DNA of 12,861 nt from SIG510 sp045540975 (lineage in GTDB: Bacteria; Bacillota; Clostridia; Oscillospirales; JAAYXM01): NCBI GenBank assembly GCA_045540975.1, contig JAZQIE010000136.1, positions 1 to 12,861 of the forward strand. Direction: 5' to 3'. The position numbers were made by a program, and so were the translations under genes. Under the pieces are notes generated by a model that saw only the letters and a list, made by a program, of their open reading frames with translations, searched no databases and had not been told where the DNA came from. Shown in pieces: positions 1 through 6,453 of the stretch. Numbering within the stretch: position 1 is the stretch's first letter; each line of letters begins with the position of its first letter.

Positions 1-144
1 ATTTTTCTTTCAGAACAAACAATAAAATCGCAGATAATCCTGGCGGATATCAAGATTTTTTGTGCAGTTATGGACGAAAAATGCCTCTTTCAAGCGATTT
101 ATCCCTGAGACCAACCGCCTAAAATCAAGGTGTTTTTTTTGTAC
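1..144. other. Non-coding stretch downstream of the oxidoreductase operon
   Basis: I see no gene here. On the plus strand a weak bulged hairpin (about 33-50, built on ATCC/GGAT) runs into a T-run at 55-60. It could be the terminator of a plus-strand gene lying before the window, but the stem is short. A second T-run at 133-140 follows no good stem. On the minus strand I find no convincing intrinsic terminator for the oxidoreductase operon, which may therefore end beyond the window or by a factor-dependent route. Confidence 0.4.
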
Positions 145-675
145 TTAGAAATCGTAACCCATTTGAATTGCTTTGAGGTTGACCTCAAGCATATCTTTCT
201 TGCGCTCGGGGATGACCTTCTGGAGGCCCTTCTTGATGGATTCCATATCCATAACACCGAGCTCGCGGATGACCTTACCGAGCATAATCATGTTGGCAAG
301 ACCCTTCATGCCGTTGTCCTGCGCCATCTGAGTCGCCGGGATGTAGAAGGTTTTGACATCACTGCGCTCTACCTTACGGGTGATGAGCGTGCTGTCGATA
401 AATGCGTAACCGTCCTTCTGGATGAGGTCTTCAAACTTGTCGAGGGACGGCAGGTTCATTGCAACCAGAATTGCAGGGTCGTTGATGATGGGAGACCCAA
501 TCGGGTCATCGCTGATGATTACGCTGCAGTTTGCGGTACCGCCGCGCATTTCCGGACCGTAAGACGGAAGCCAGCTGACCTGACGGCCTTCCAGCATACC
601 TGCATAAACCAAGACTTTACCCGCAAACAGGATTCCCTGTCCGCCAAAGCCTGCAAATAAAATTTCATGATTCAT
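145..675 (-). CDS. korC: 2-oxoacid:ferredoxin oxidoreductase, gamma subunit
   Basis: The gamma subunit completes the heterotetrameric cytoplasmic enzyme that oxidatively decarboxylates a 2-oxoacid with CoA, giving acyl-CoA, CO2 and reduced ferredoxin. The reverse reaction is also known in the family. The 176-residue protein has the N-terminal glycine motif GFGGQG (residues 9-14), then SYGPEMRGGTANC (38-50), both hallmarks of the POR/KOR gamma domain. Its length is typical for a stand-alone gamma subunit. The ATG at 675 overlaps the TAA of the beta gene by one base (TAATG) and is preceded by GGAGG, so the start is secure and translational coupling is likely. It is the last gene of the operon in this window. 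Membership of the 2-oxoacid oxidoreductase family is firm; the preferred substrate (2-oxoglutarate, branched-chain 2-oxoacid or other) cannot be read from this subunit. Confidence 0.93.
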   Translation of the reverse strand: MNHEILFAGFGGQGILFAGKVLVYAGMLEGRQVSWLPSYGPEMRGGTANCSVIISDDPIGSPIINDPAILVAMNLPSLDKFEDLIQKDGYAFIDSTLITRKVERSDVKTFYIPATQMAQDNGMKGLANMIMLGKVIRELGVMDMESIKKGLQKVIPERKKDMLEVNLKAIQMGYDF

Positions 676-1427
676 TATTTTTGCACCTCCGCACCGATAT
701 CCTTATACACGCCGAGCGGGTAATGCGGAATCATATTTTCCTGCAGCCAACCCAGTGCCTTGACCGGGCTGAGGCCCCAGTTGGTCGGGCAGGTGGAGAG
801 CACTTCAACAATGGTGAAGCCCTTACCTTCTACCTGATACTGGAATGCTTTTTTGATTGCCTTCTTTGCGGCATTGATGTGCGGCACGGTATCCATGGAA
901 ACACGCTCTGCATAAGCAACACCGTCAAGGGTGGAGAGCATTTCGCAAACGCGGACCGGATGGCCTGCGGTTTTGGTGTCGCGGCCGTACGGAGTGGTCT
1001 GGGTAATCTGGTTAGGCAGAGTGGTCGGAGCCATCTGACCGCCGGTCATACCGTAAATCGCGTTGTTGACAAAGATGATGGTGATGTTCTCCCCGCGGGT
1101 TGCCGCATGGACGGTCTCCGCGGTACCGATTGCAGCAAGGTCGCCGTCACCCTGATAGGTGAAGACAATGCTGTCCGGATTTGCACGCTTGAGGCCGGTT
1201 GCCTGTGCAGGTGCACGGCCGTGTGCCGCCTCGGTCATATCACATTCAAAATAGTTATAAGCCATAACACTGCAGCCGACCGGTGCGACACCGACGGTGC
1301 GGCCGGTGAGATCCAGTTCATCCAAAACCTCTGCGACAAGACGGTGGATGATGCCGTGGGTACAACCCGGGCAGTAGTGGGTGCTGACCTGACTGAGTGC
1401 TTTGGGACGATCAAATACTACGCTCAT
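675..1427 (-). CDS. korB: 2-oxoacid:ferredoxin oxidoreductase, beta (TPP-binding) subunit
   Basis: This 250-residue protein carries the thiamine-pyrophosphate site and the proximal [4Fe-4S] cluster of the complex. Visible motifs are CPGC (Cys19, Cys22), GCS (Cys52) and STCP (Cys213), which match the four cluster ligands of KorB-type subunits. The TPP/Mg2+ motif starts at GDGD (93-96) and ends at NNAIYGMTGGQ (121-131). The frame is open upstream to 1535, but I chose the ATG at 1427. It has GGAGGTGC at a good distance, gives the usual family N-terminus, and overlaps the alpha stop codon by one base (TAATG). Length fits stand-alone beta subunits. It sits between the alpha and gamma genes and is almost certainly cotranscribed with them. 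The family is certain. Annotation pipelines call this type 2-oxoglutarate or 2-ketoisovalerate oxidoreductase, and sequence alone does not settle which. Confidence 0.95.
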   Translation of the reverse strand: MSVVFDRPKALSQVSTHYCPGCTHGIIHRLVAEVLDELDLTGRTVGVAPVGCSVMAYNYFECDMTEAAHGRAPAQATGLKRANPDSIVFTYQGDGDLAAIGTAETVHAATRGENITIIFVNNAIYGMTGGQMAPTTLPNQITQTTPYGRDTKTAGHPVRVCEMLSTLDGVAYAERVSMDTVPHINAAKKAIKKAFQYQVEGKGFTIVEVLSTCPTNWGLSPVKALGWLQENMIPHYPLGVYKDIGAEVQK

Positions 1428-2491
1428 TATTTTGCACCTCCCGAGATTTCCTTCAGTTTTGCAAGAACTTCCTGCGGCTTGACAATCATACCGCCGGTAC
1501 GGTTGCACAAATGCACCGGCTTCTTGCATTCGCAAGCGAGACGGACATCGTCAATCATCTGACCCATGGAGAGTTCCACGGTGAGGAATGCCTTTGCCTG
1601 CTCGGTTGCTTCGCGAATCGCGTCAACCGGGAACGGCCAAAGGGTAATCGGGCGAATCATACCAACCTTCATACCTTCTGCGCGTGCCGCGACGATTGCG
1701 TTTTTGGCAACACGTGCGGATGCACCGTATGCCACAACCACATACTCCGCATCGTCCATCATGAAGCGCTCGCACTTCTGCTCGGTCTTCTTGATGGTGT
1801 CGTAACGCTCGTAACGCTCCATAACCTTGCGCTCGAGTTCATCGGGCTGGAGGTAGAGGGAGTTGACGATGTTCTTTTTACGCTTGCCCTGAGTACCGGT
1901 GACCGCCCAATCCTTTTCGGGGAGGGTACGTCCGCTGCCTTCCGGGAAGGAAGCCGGCTCCATCATCTGACCGAGGATACCGTCACTCAGCATGAGGACC
2001 GGCATACGGTAGAGATCGGCAAGGTCGAATGCTTCAAAGGTCAGGTCAATGACTTCCTGAACGGTGCTCGGTGCAAGAACAATCATATGGAAGTCGCCAT
2101 GACCGAGGCCACGGGTTGCCTGATAATAGTCCGCCTGCGAGGGCTGGATGCCGCCGAGACCCGGACCGCCGCGCTGAACGTTTACGATAACAGCGGGCAG
2201 GTCGCAGCCTGCGATGTAAGAGATACCTTCGCTCTTGAGCGAGATTCCCGGGCTGGAGCTGGAAGTCATAACACGGACGCCTGCCGCTGCCGCGCCAAGC
2301 ACCATGTTGATTGCTGCGACTTCACTTTCCGCCTGCAGGAAGGTGCCGCCGACCTTGGGCATATGCTTGGAAAGATATGCCGAGATTTCGGTCTGCGGAG
2401 TAATCGGATAACCGAAGAAATGACGGCAGCCGGCACGCATTGCTGCTTCGGCCAGCGCTTCATTTCCTTTCATCAATACTTTATCTGCCAT
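1427..2491 (-). CDS. vorB: 2-oxoacid:ferredoxin oxidoreductase, alpha subunit (VorB/KorA type)
   Basis: The alpha subunit holds the pyrimidine-binding half of the TPP site and contributes to 2-oxoacid and CoA binding. The 354-residue protein starts with MKGNEALAEAA and shows FFGYPITPQTE (25-35), the conserved YPITPxTE motif. It continues with QAESEVAAINMVLGAAAAG (53-71), the serine-rich loop TSSSSPGISL (76-85) and QRGGPGLGG (106-114), all standard in this family. The C-terminal domain (about 245-354) is the Rossmann-like domain II. Length matches proteins usually annotated as 3-methyl-2-oxobutanoate dehydrogenase subunit VorB. The ATG at 2491 has GGGAG upstream and lies 6 bases after the ferredoxin-subunit stop. 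The VorB label reflects family resemblance; true substrate choice (2-oxoisovalerate, 2-oxoglutarate, others) is not proven by sequence. Confidence 0.94.
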   Translation of the reverse strand: MADKVLMKGNEALAEAAMRAGCRHFFGYPITPQTEISAYLSKHMPKVGGTFLQAESEVAAINMVLGAAAAGVRVMTSSSSPGISLKSEGISYIAGCDLPAVIVNVQRGGPGLGGIQPSQADYYQATRGLGHGDFHMIVLAPSTVQEVIDLTFEAFDLADLYRMPVLMLSDGILGQMMEPASFPEGSGRTLPEKDWAVTGTQGKRKKNIVNSLYLQPDELERKVMERYERYDTIKKTEQKCERFMMDDAEYVVVAYGASARVAKNAIVAARAEGMKVGMIRPITLWPFPVDAIREATEQAKAFLTVELSMGQMIDDVRLACECKKPVHLCNRTGGMIVKPQEVLAKLKEISGGAK

Positions 2492-2497
2492 AGCTTC

Positions 2498-2713
2498 TTA
2501 CTCCCTTTCTACCTTGATTGCCACATCCGGACACATGACCGCGCACATTGCACAGCCGATGCAGTCTTCCGCATTCACCACTTCAGCAGGGTTATAGCCC
2601 TTCTGATTGAGTTTGTCCTTCGACATGGCAAGAACGCCCTTCGGGCATGCATGGACACAAAGTCCACAACCCTTGCAGACGTCTTCATGAATGGTTACTG
2701 TTCCTTTTGCCAC
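2498..2713 (-). CDS. korD: 2-oxoacid:ferredoxin oxidoreductase, delta subunit (2[4Fe-4S] ferredoxin)
   Basis: This 71-residue ferredoxin-like subunit passes electrons from the TPP/proximal cluster to external ferredoxin. Two complete CxxCxxCxxxCP motifs are visible: Cys13, 16, 19, 23 and Cys51, 54, 57, 61, so two [4Fe-4S] clusters are expected. The start is GTG at 2713, with AAGGAGG about 8 bases upstream; no in-frame ATG lies before the first cluster motif. The ribosome binding site overlaps the TAA of the upstream P-loop gene. The gene is first of the four subunit genes (order delta, alpha, beta, gamma), a common arrangement for this enzyme in clostridia and archaea. A free 2[4Fe-4S] ferredoxin is the alternative, but the tight spacing with vorB makes the subunit role much more likely. 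Confidence 0.93.
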   Translation of the reverse strand: MAKGTVTIHEDVCKGCGLCVHACPKGVLAMSKDKLNQKGYNPAEVVNAEDCIGCAMCAVMCPDVAIKVERE

Positions 2714-2726
2714 GATTGTCGCCTCC

Positions 2727-3392
2727 TTAAATACTCCAAATCGCTTTGGTTGTTAATGTAATCGGGAACGGATGGGGAACATCAAGCTCGCCCAAATCCG
2801 CTCGGTATGCGGTCATCACCACAGGAAGTCCGGTGAGTTTTGATACCGCATCCGCATATGCAACCGAGTCCGTCACATGACTTTTCTCGGTCATTGCACC
2901 AAGGTTTGTGTTGTTTGCGATGCCGGTGAATTTCACATGGCACGCTTCTTCAATCTCCCGTACAACCTCCAATACCCCTTCCGGTGTTGCGGTGTCGGGG
3001 CGGAATTTGTTGATGACCAGGAGCATCTCGTAAGACTCTGCGGCGGAAAGCAGCTCGGAAAAACGACCGAGTGCCAAACTTCCGCGATCGTCTCCGCCAA
3101 GGTCTACTACGGAATAATGCCCATCGGCTGTGAACATGGAATATGCCGCGGGCGGGAGTGCAGGAACGTCCACATTGCTGTTTGCAAACTCGGATGCGAT
3201 GACCCGAATCCCTGCATTTCCCAGTTCTTTCTCGCTGTCTTTGGAACGGAAGTAGGGGTTTACGATATCGAGATCGAGTAGTGTGGTCTCCTTCCCCGCA
3301 TTCTTCAGCCAAAACGCGTAATTGACCGCAAGATTACTCTTGCCGCTTCCGTAGTGCCCGGCAAAGACCGTGATTTTCTTTGCTTCCAACAT
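2727..3392 (-). CDS. P-loop NTPase of the SIMIBI (MinD/ParA/CobQ-like) class
   Basis: A 221-residue soluble protein with a Walker A motif GHYGSGKS (12-19), DLDIVNPYFR (40-49) in the place of the deviant-switch aspartate region, VVDLGGDD (95-102) as a Walker-B-like stretch, and NKFRPD (128-133), reminiscent of a nucleotide-specificity loop. This points to the MinD/Mrp/CobQ group of ATPases or GTPases. The frame continues to a GTG at 3404, but I prefer the ATG at 3392, which leaves AGAAAGAG about 11 bases upstream; at the GTGs this purine run would lie too close. It is the first gene after a strong promoter and lies 13 bases before the ferredoxin subunit, so it is cotranscribed with the oxidoreductase. 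A role in metal or cluster loading, or in regulation of the complex, is possible but only inferred from context. No specific function is recognised. Confidence 0.85.
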   Translation of the reverse strand: MLEAKKITVFAGHYGSGKSNLAVNYAFWLKNAGKETTLLDLDIVNPYFRSKDSEKELGNAGIRVIASEFANSNVDVPALPPAAYSMFTADGHYSVVDLGGDDRGSLALGRFSELLSAAESYEMLLVINKFRPDTATPEGVLEVVREIEEACHVKFTGIANNTNLGAMTEKSHVTDSVAYADAVSKLTGLPVVMTAYRADLGELDVPHPFPITLTTKAIWSI

Positions 3393-3428
3393 ATTGGGCA
3401 CCACTCTTTCTGTTTTGAATTACCTTAT

Positions 3429-3457
3429 ATTTTAACAAATTTCGTCACTTTTGGCAA
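3429..3457 (-). promoter_or_regulatory. Sigma-A-type promoter of the P-loop/2-oxoacid oxidoreductase operon
   Basis: On the minus strand TTGCCA (3452-3457) is followed by exactly 17 bases and then TAAAAT (3429-3434), with transcription expected to begin near 3422. That leaves a leader of about 30 bases before the ATG at 3392. The element sits in the 125-base gap after the 62-residue gene, so the operon need not depend on read-through from it. No operator-like inverted repeat is obvious. Confidence 0.75.
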
Positions 3458-3517
3458 GCACAAATTCTGCCATATAAACGCGACAAATGAAACAAATTTT
3501 TAGATAAGTTGTAAAAA

Positions 3518-3706
3518 CTACATCAGTTGTGCGGTTTCCTGTACCGTCATGTAGATTGCAACCAGCCAGGTAATCCCCCAAATGACCGCAACACATTTCT
3601 TCACGCCCTCGTTCCAGTTTAAGAATTTGAACATGAGAAAAATTCCGATTGGCGGAATGGTTGCAATAAAAAATATCGTAATGACATTGAGCAAAAAGTT
3701 TTTCAA
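3518..3706 (-). CDS. Small hypothetical membrane protein, two predicted helices
   Basis: A 62-residue hydrophobic protein I do not recognise. Two membrane segments are evident: residues about 4-27 (FLLNVITIFF... with a Pro-Pro-Ile-Gly kink) and about 38-54 (VAVIWGITWLVAIYM). A short, mildly charged loop (NWNEGVKK) lies between them and a polar C-terminus follows. The frame opens with an ATG at 3745, but that start would include the ribosome binding site in the coding region. GAGGAGGG (3713-3720) is correctly spaced, 6 bases, from the TTG at 3706, so I chose this TTG. It has its own promoter at 3736-3764 and is divergent from copA. No terminator is visible after its stop, so some read-through into the oxidoreductase operon is possible. 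A promoter, strong binding site and membrane-like composition argue that it is a real gene. Confidence 0.7.
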   Translation of the reverse strand: MKNFLLNVITIFFIATIPPIGIFLMFKFLNWNEGVKKCVAVIWGITWLVAIYMTVQETAQLM

Positions 3707-3720
3707 CAAAATCCCTCCTC

Positions 3721-3731
3721 GTTTGACTTTT
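3721..3731. repeat. Direct repeat copy 1 (GTTTGACTTTT) in the divergent intergenic region
   Basis: The 11-base sequence GTTTGACTTTT occurs here and again, identically and in the same orientation, at 3770-3780, a 49-base offset. This copy falls in the leader of the minus-strand 62-residue gene, just past its predicted transcription start and next to its ribosome binding site. It could be a binding site for a shared regulator or a chance AT-rich match. Confidence 0.4.
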
Positions 3732-3735
3732 AAAC

Positions 3736-3764
3736 ATTTTATCAAATCTGTACATTTTTCGCAA
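3736..3764 (-). promoter_or_regulatory. Promoter of the 62-residue membrane protein gene
   Basis: On the minus strand TTGCGA (3759-3764), a 17-base spacer and TAAAAT (3736-3741) form a good sigma-A-like promoter. Transcription would start near 3729 and give a leader of about 23 bases containing the GAGGAGGG site. Confidence 0.65.
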
Positions 3765-3769
3765 CCCGT

Positions 3770-3780
3770 GTTTGACTTTT
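3770..3780. repeat. Direct repeat copy 2 (GTTTGACTTTT), overlapping the copA -35 box
   Basis: This is identical to 3721-3731. The copy contains the TTGACT -35 hexamer of the copA promoter. Because one copy sits on each divergent transcription unit, a shared operator is conceivable. It does not resemble the TACAnnTGTA CopY box or a G-tract CsoR site. Confidence 0.4.
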
Positions 3781-3800
3781 TGAAATCGGAATAATAAAAT
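3772..3800 (+). promoter_or_regulatory. Promoter of the copA operon
   Basis: TTGACT (3772-3777), a 17-base spacer and TAAAAT (3795-3800) make a near-consensus sigma-A promoter. Transcription would begin near 3807, just upstream of the AGAGGTGA ribosome binding site (3811-3818). This supports the ATG at 3824 rather than the ATG at 3803, which would be at or before the transcript start. Confidence 0.75.
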
Positions 3801-3823
3801 AGATGTCGGAAGAGGTGATTTCT

Positions 3824-6070
3824 ATGACAAAATTAATTTTTAATATCGGCGGGATGCACTGTGCCGCTTGCGCACGCGCGATTGAGACCGCGGTGGGAAA
3901 GCTTCCGTTTCTCGATACGGTTTCGGTCAACCTCGCCGCAAATACCATGACGGTGACCTTCGACGAAACCGCAGGAGATACGGACACCATGATCACCGCA
4001 GTACAAAAGCAAGGGTTTACCGCGCGGATTTCCGACCCTGCGCGTGATGCGGAGGAAAAAGAGGCGGAGGCGGTGCGCACCGCAAAGCAAAGCAGACGCC
4101 AGCTTATCATCGCGCTGATTTTCGGCGGTCTGCTCTTTTACCTCGCGATGGTGCCTATGATTCCGGGGCTTTCTTGGGCGGTGCCGCACGCGATTTCTCC
4201 CGCGTTCCCCATCCGCTATTGTATTCTGCAAATCCTGCTTCTCATCCCGGTCACCGTGGTGGGTCGCAGATTTTACACCTCGGGTTTTTCCGCTCTCTTC
4301 CGTCTGCGCCCCAATATGGATTCTTTGGTCGCAATCGGGACAAGCGCCGCGATCATATACAGTTTGTACGGCTTTGTGCGCGTATGCCTCGGTGATGCAC
4401 ACGCGGTACACGATTTGTACTTTGAGTCGGGCGCGATGATTATCGCACTCATCAAGCTCGGAAAACATCTGGAATTGCGCGCAAAGGAAAAAACGGGTGC
4501 GGCGGTCAAAAAACTCATCGGACTCGCCCCGAAAACCGTTCGTTTGCTGCGAGACGGGGTTGAAATCGAGGTCCCACTCGCAGATGCGCGTGTGGGTGAC
4601 CTCATCGTGGTACGTCCTGGTGAGCGCATCCCGACCGACGGCGAGATTGTCTCGGGTTCTTGCGCGGTGGATGAGAGTATGCTCACGGGCGAGAGTCTCC
4701 CCGTGGACAAAACCGTTGGCGATACGGTCACGGGCGCTTGCATCAATCAAAACGGCATGATTACCGTGCGCGCCACCCGTGTGGGCGCGGATACCACCCT
4801 CTCCCAAATCATCCGCTTGGTCACCGAAGCGCAAGGCTCCAAAGCTCCGATTTCCCGACTTGCGGACACGGTCAGCGCGTACTTTGTTCCTGCGGTCATC
4901 GCGGTCGCGCTTCTCTCCGCGATTCTTTGGCTTCTCGCGGGAAAAGACCTTCCCTTCGTTCTCACCACATTCGTTTCGGTTTTGGTCATCTCCTGCCCGT
5001 GTGCGCTTGGGCTTGCGACCCCGGTCGCAATCATGACGGGGACAGGGCGCGGCGCAGCAAACGGAATTTTATACAAAAACGGCGAGGCGCTTGAAATTGC
5101 GCACCGTGTTTCCCATGTGGTGCTTGACAAAACCGGCACCATCACACGCGGACGACCCGAAGTAACCGACTTACTCCCGCTCGGTGTCAGCGAAGAAGAA
5201 CTGCTGCGTTTTGCCGCAAGTGCGGAGAGCGGAAGCGAGCATCCGCTCGGAGCCGCAATCGTCCGTGAGGCTGAGACAAGAGCGCTTTCCCTCCTCTCCC
5301 CTTCAAGTTTCACCGCCCATTCGGGCTTCGGTATTTCCGCAACGGTGGATTCCGCCGAAATCAAAATCGGAAACCGCGACTTTTTCTCCGAAATCTCACT
5401 TCCCGTCGATTCCGCAACCGAATTTGCCCGTCAAGGCAAAACCCCGATGTTTGTGGTAAAAGACGGGGTTTGCATCGGCATCGTTGCGGTTGCGGATACG
5501 GTAAAGCCCTCGAGTGTGAAGGCAATCGAAGCACTCAAACGAATGAACATCCGTACCACAATGCTCACGGGCGACAACGAAATCACCGCACAGGCGGTGG
5601 CAAAGCAAGTGGGTGTGGACCATGTGATTGCAGGTGTCCGCCCCGAAGACAAGGCGAATGTGGTTTCGGGTTTGGTGCAGGAGGGTGTCAAGGTCGCCAT
5701 GGTGGGCGACGGTATCAACGATGCGTCTGCGCTTGCCGCGGCAAGCGTCGGAATTGCAATCGGCTCCGGCACAGATGTGGCGGTAGAAAGTGCGGACATC
5801 GTTTTGATGCACGACAGCCTTGAGGATGTCCCGCGCGCCATCCGTCTTTCCCATAAAGTCATTCGCAACATCAAGGAAAATCTGTTTTGGGCATTCGGCT
5901 ACAATGTGGTTGGAATCCCGATTGCGGCAGGGCTTTTATATGCATTCGGCGGTCCGCGACTCACTCCGGTCTTCGCGGCATTTGCCATGTCGCTCAGCTC
6001 GGTCTCTGTGGTTTCCAATGCATTGCGCTTAAATTTTGCAAAACTTGACGAAAAGGAGCAGAAACAATGA
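3824..6070 (+). CDS. copA: Copper-translocating P-type (P1B-1) ATPase
   Basis: This integral membrane pump uses ATP to export Cu(I) (or Ag(I)) from the cytoplasm. One N-terminal heavy-metal domain carries GMHCAAC (Cys13, Cys16). The ion-path motif CPC is at 391-393 in SCPCALGLATP. The actuator TGES is at 288-291, the phosphorylated Asp435 in DKTGT, His473-Pro474 in the nucleotide domain, and GDGIND at 628-633. Near the C-terminus, FGYNVVG and MSLSSVSVV supply the YN and MxxSS residues of TM7 and TM8 typical of Cu(I) pumps, against Zn/Cd types. The frame opens at 3803, but AGAGGTGA lies 5 bases before the ATG at 3824, giving 748 residues, normal for one metal-binding domain. It is first in a three-gene operon and overlaps the next start (ATGA). 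No CsoR/CopY repressor or CopZ chaperone gene is present in the window. Confidence 0.96.
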   Translation: MTKLIFNIGGMHCAACARAIETAVGKLPFLDTVSVNLAANTMTVTFDETAGDTDTMITAVQKQGFTARISDPARDAEEKEAEAVRTAKQSRRQLIIALIFGGLLFYLAMVPMIPGLSWAVPHAISPAFPIRYCILQILLLIPVTVVGRRFYTSGFSALFRLRPNMDSLVAIGTSAAIIYSLYGFVRVCLGDAHAVHDLYFESGAMIIALIKLGKHLELRAKEKTGAAVKKLIGLAPKTVRLLRDGVEIEVPLADARVGDLIVVRPGERIPTDGEIVSGSCAVDESMLTGESLPVDKTVGDTVTGACINQNGMITVRATRVGADTTLSQIIRLVTEAQGSKAPISRLADTVSAYFVPAVIAVALLSAILWLLAGKDLPFVLTTFVSVLVISCPCALGLATPVAIMTGTGRGAANGILYKNGEALEIAHRVSHVVLDKTGTITRGRPEVTDLLPLGVSEEELLRFAASAESGSEHPLGAAIVREAETRALSLLSPSSFTAHSGFGISATVDSAEIKIGNRDFFSEISLPVDSATEFARQGKTPMFVVKDGVCIGIVAVADTVKPSSVKAIEALKRMNIRTTMLTGDNEITAQAVAKQVGVDHVIAGVRPEDKANVVSGLVQEGVKVAMVGDGINDASALAAASVGIAIGSGTDVAVESADIVLMHDSLEDVPRAIRLSHKVIRNIKENLFWAFGYNVVGIPIAAGLLYAFGGPRLTPVFAAFAMSLSSVSVVSNALRLNFAKLDEKEQKQ

Positions 6071-6453
6071 GTATTTATACCGAAAAGGCGCAGGCACTGC
6101 GCGATATGAAAGAAAAGCACTATAACTGTGCGCAGGCGGTCTTTATGGCATTTGCCGACAAAGCGGGTCTTGATTTGGACACCGCGGACAGCATCGCCGC
6201 AAACTTCGGTGCGGGCATGAAGGCAGGAAGCGTTTGCGGTGCGGTCACGGGCGGTCTCATGACCTTGGGGCTCTTCGGCATCACAGACACGGGTGTCTTT
6301 TATCCCCGCGTGAAGGCGGCAATCGGAGATGACCTTGATTGCTCCAAGCTCCTTGCAAAGAACACGATTGAAAAGAAGGCATTTTGCGACGGACTGATTA
6401 CCGCATGTGTCAACGTTGTGGAAGAAATGCTCAAAGAGGCAGGCAAACTTTGA
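6067..6453 (+). CDS. C_GCAxxG_C_C family (putative redox-active) protein
   Basis: A 128-residue soluble protein with the spaced cysteines of the C_GCAxxG_C_C family: Cys21 in NCAQAVF, Cys57 in GSVCGAVTGG, Cys92 in DLDCSKLL and Cys107 in FCDGLI, plus Cys114. These proteins are described only as putative redox-active or metal-binding; no reaction is established. The ATG at 6067 overlaps the copA TGA as ATGA, and AAGGAG lies about 8 bases upstream within copA. Its own TGA shares bases with the start of the MATE gene. This overlap means it is made with the copper pump and the exporter. A role in copper or thiol handling is an inference from position. Length is typical for the family, and no signal peptide or membrane segment is seen. 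Confidence 0.88.
   Translation: MSIYTEKAQALRDMKEKHYNCAQAVFMAFADKAGLDLDTADSIAANFGAGMKAGSVCGAVTGGLMTLGLFGITDTGVFYPRVKAAIGDDLDCSKLLAKNTIEKKAFCDGLITACVNVVEEMLKEAGKL

Noticed and set aside
33..60. Riboswitch or structured RNA near the window start
   Set aside because: Only a short bulged stem with a T-run is visible, with no larger conserved fold; at most it is a weak terminator for a gene before the window.
130..660. 176-codon plus-strand open frame opposite the gamma subunit
   Set aside because: It mirrors the real korC gene almost base for base. The gamma subunit motifs and TAATG coupling are on the minus strand.
1397..2761. Long 454-codon open frame on the plus strand, opposite vorB
   Set aside because: It lies antisense to clearly homologous vorB and korD genes, its product is rich in His/Cys/Arg with no recognisable domain, and it has no suitable ribosome binding site. 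It is a by-product of the codon pattern of the real genes.
3742..3810. CopY or CsoR operator upstream of copA
   Set aside because: TGTACA at about 3749 resembles part of a cop box, but the full TACAnnTGTA pattern is missing and there is no G-tract CsoR site, so no named operator is claimed.
3833..4834. 333-codon minus-strand open frame opposite copA
   Set aside because: It is fully antisense to the copA metal-binding and actuator domains, with a low-complexity His/Arg/Asp-rich product and no known motif.
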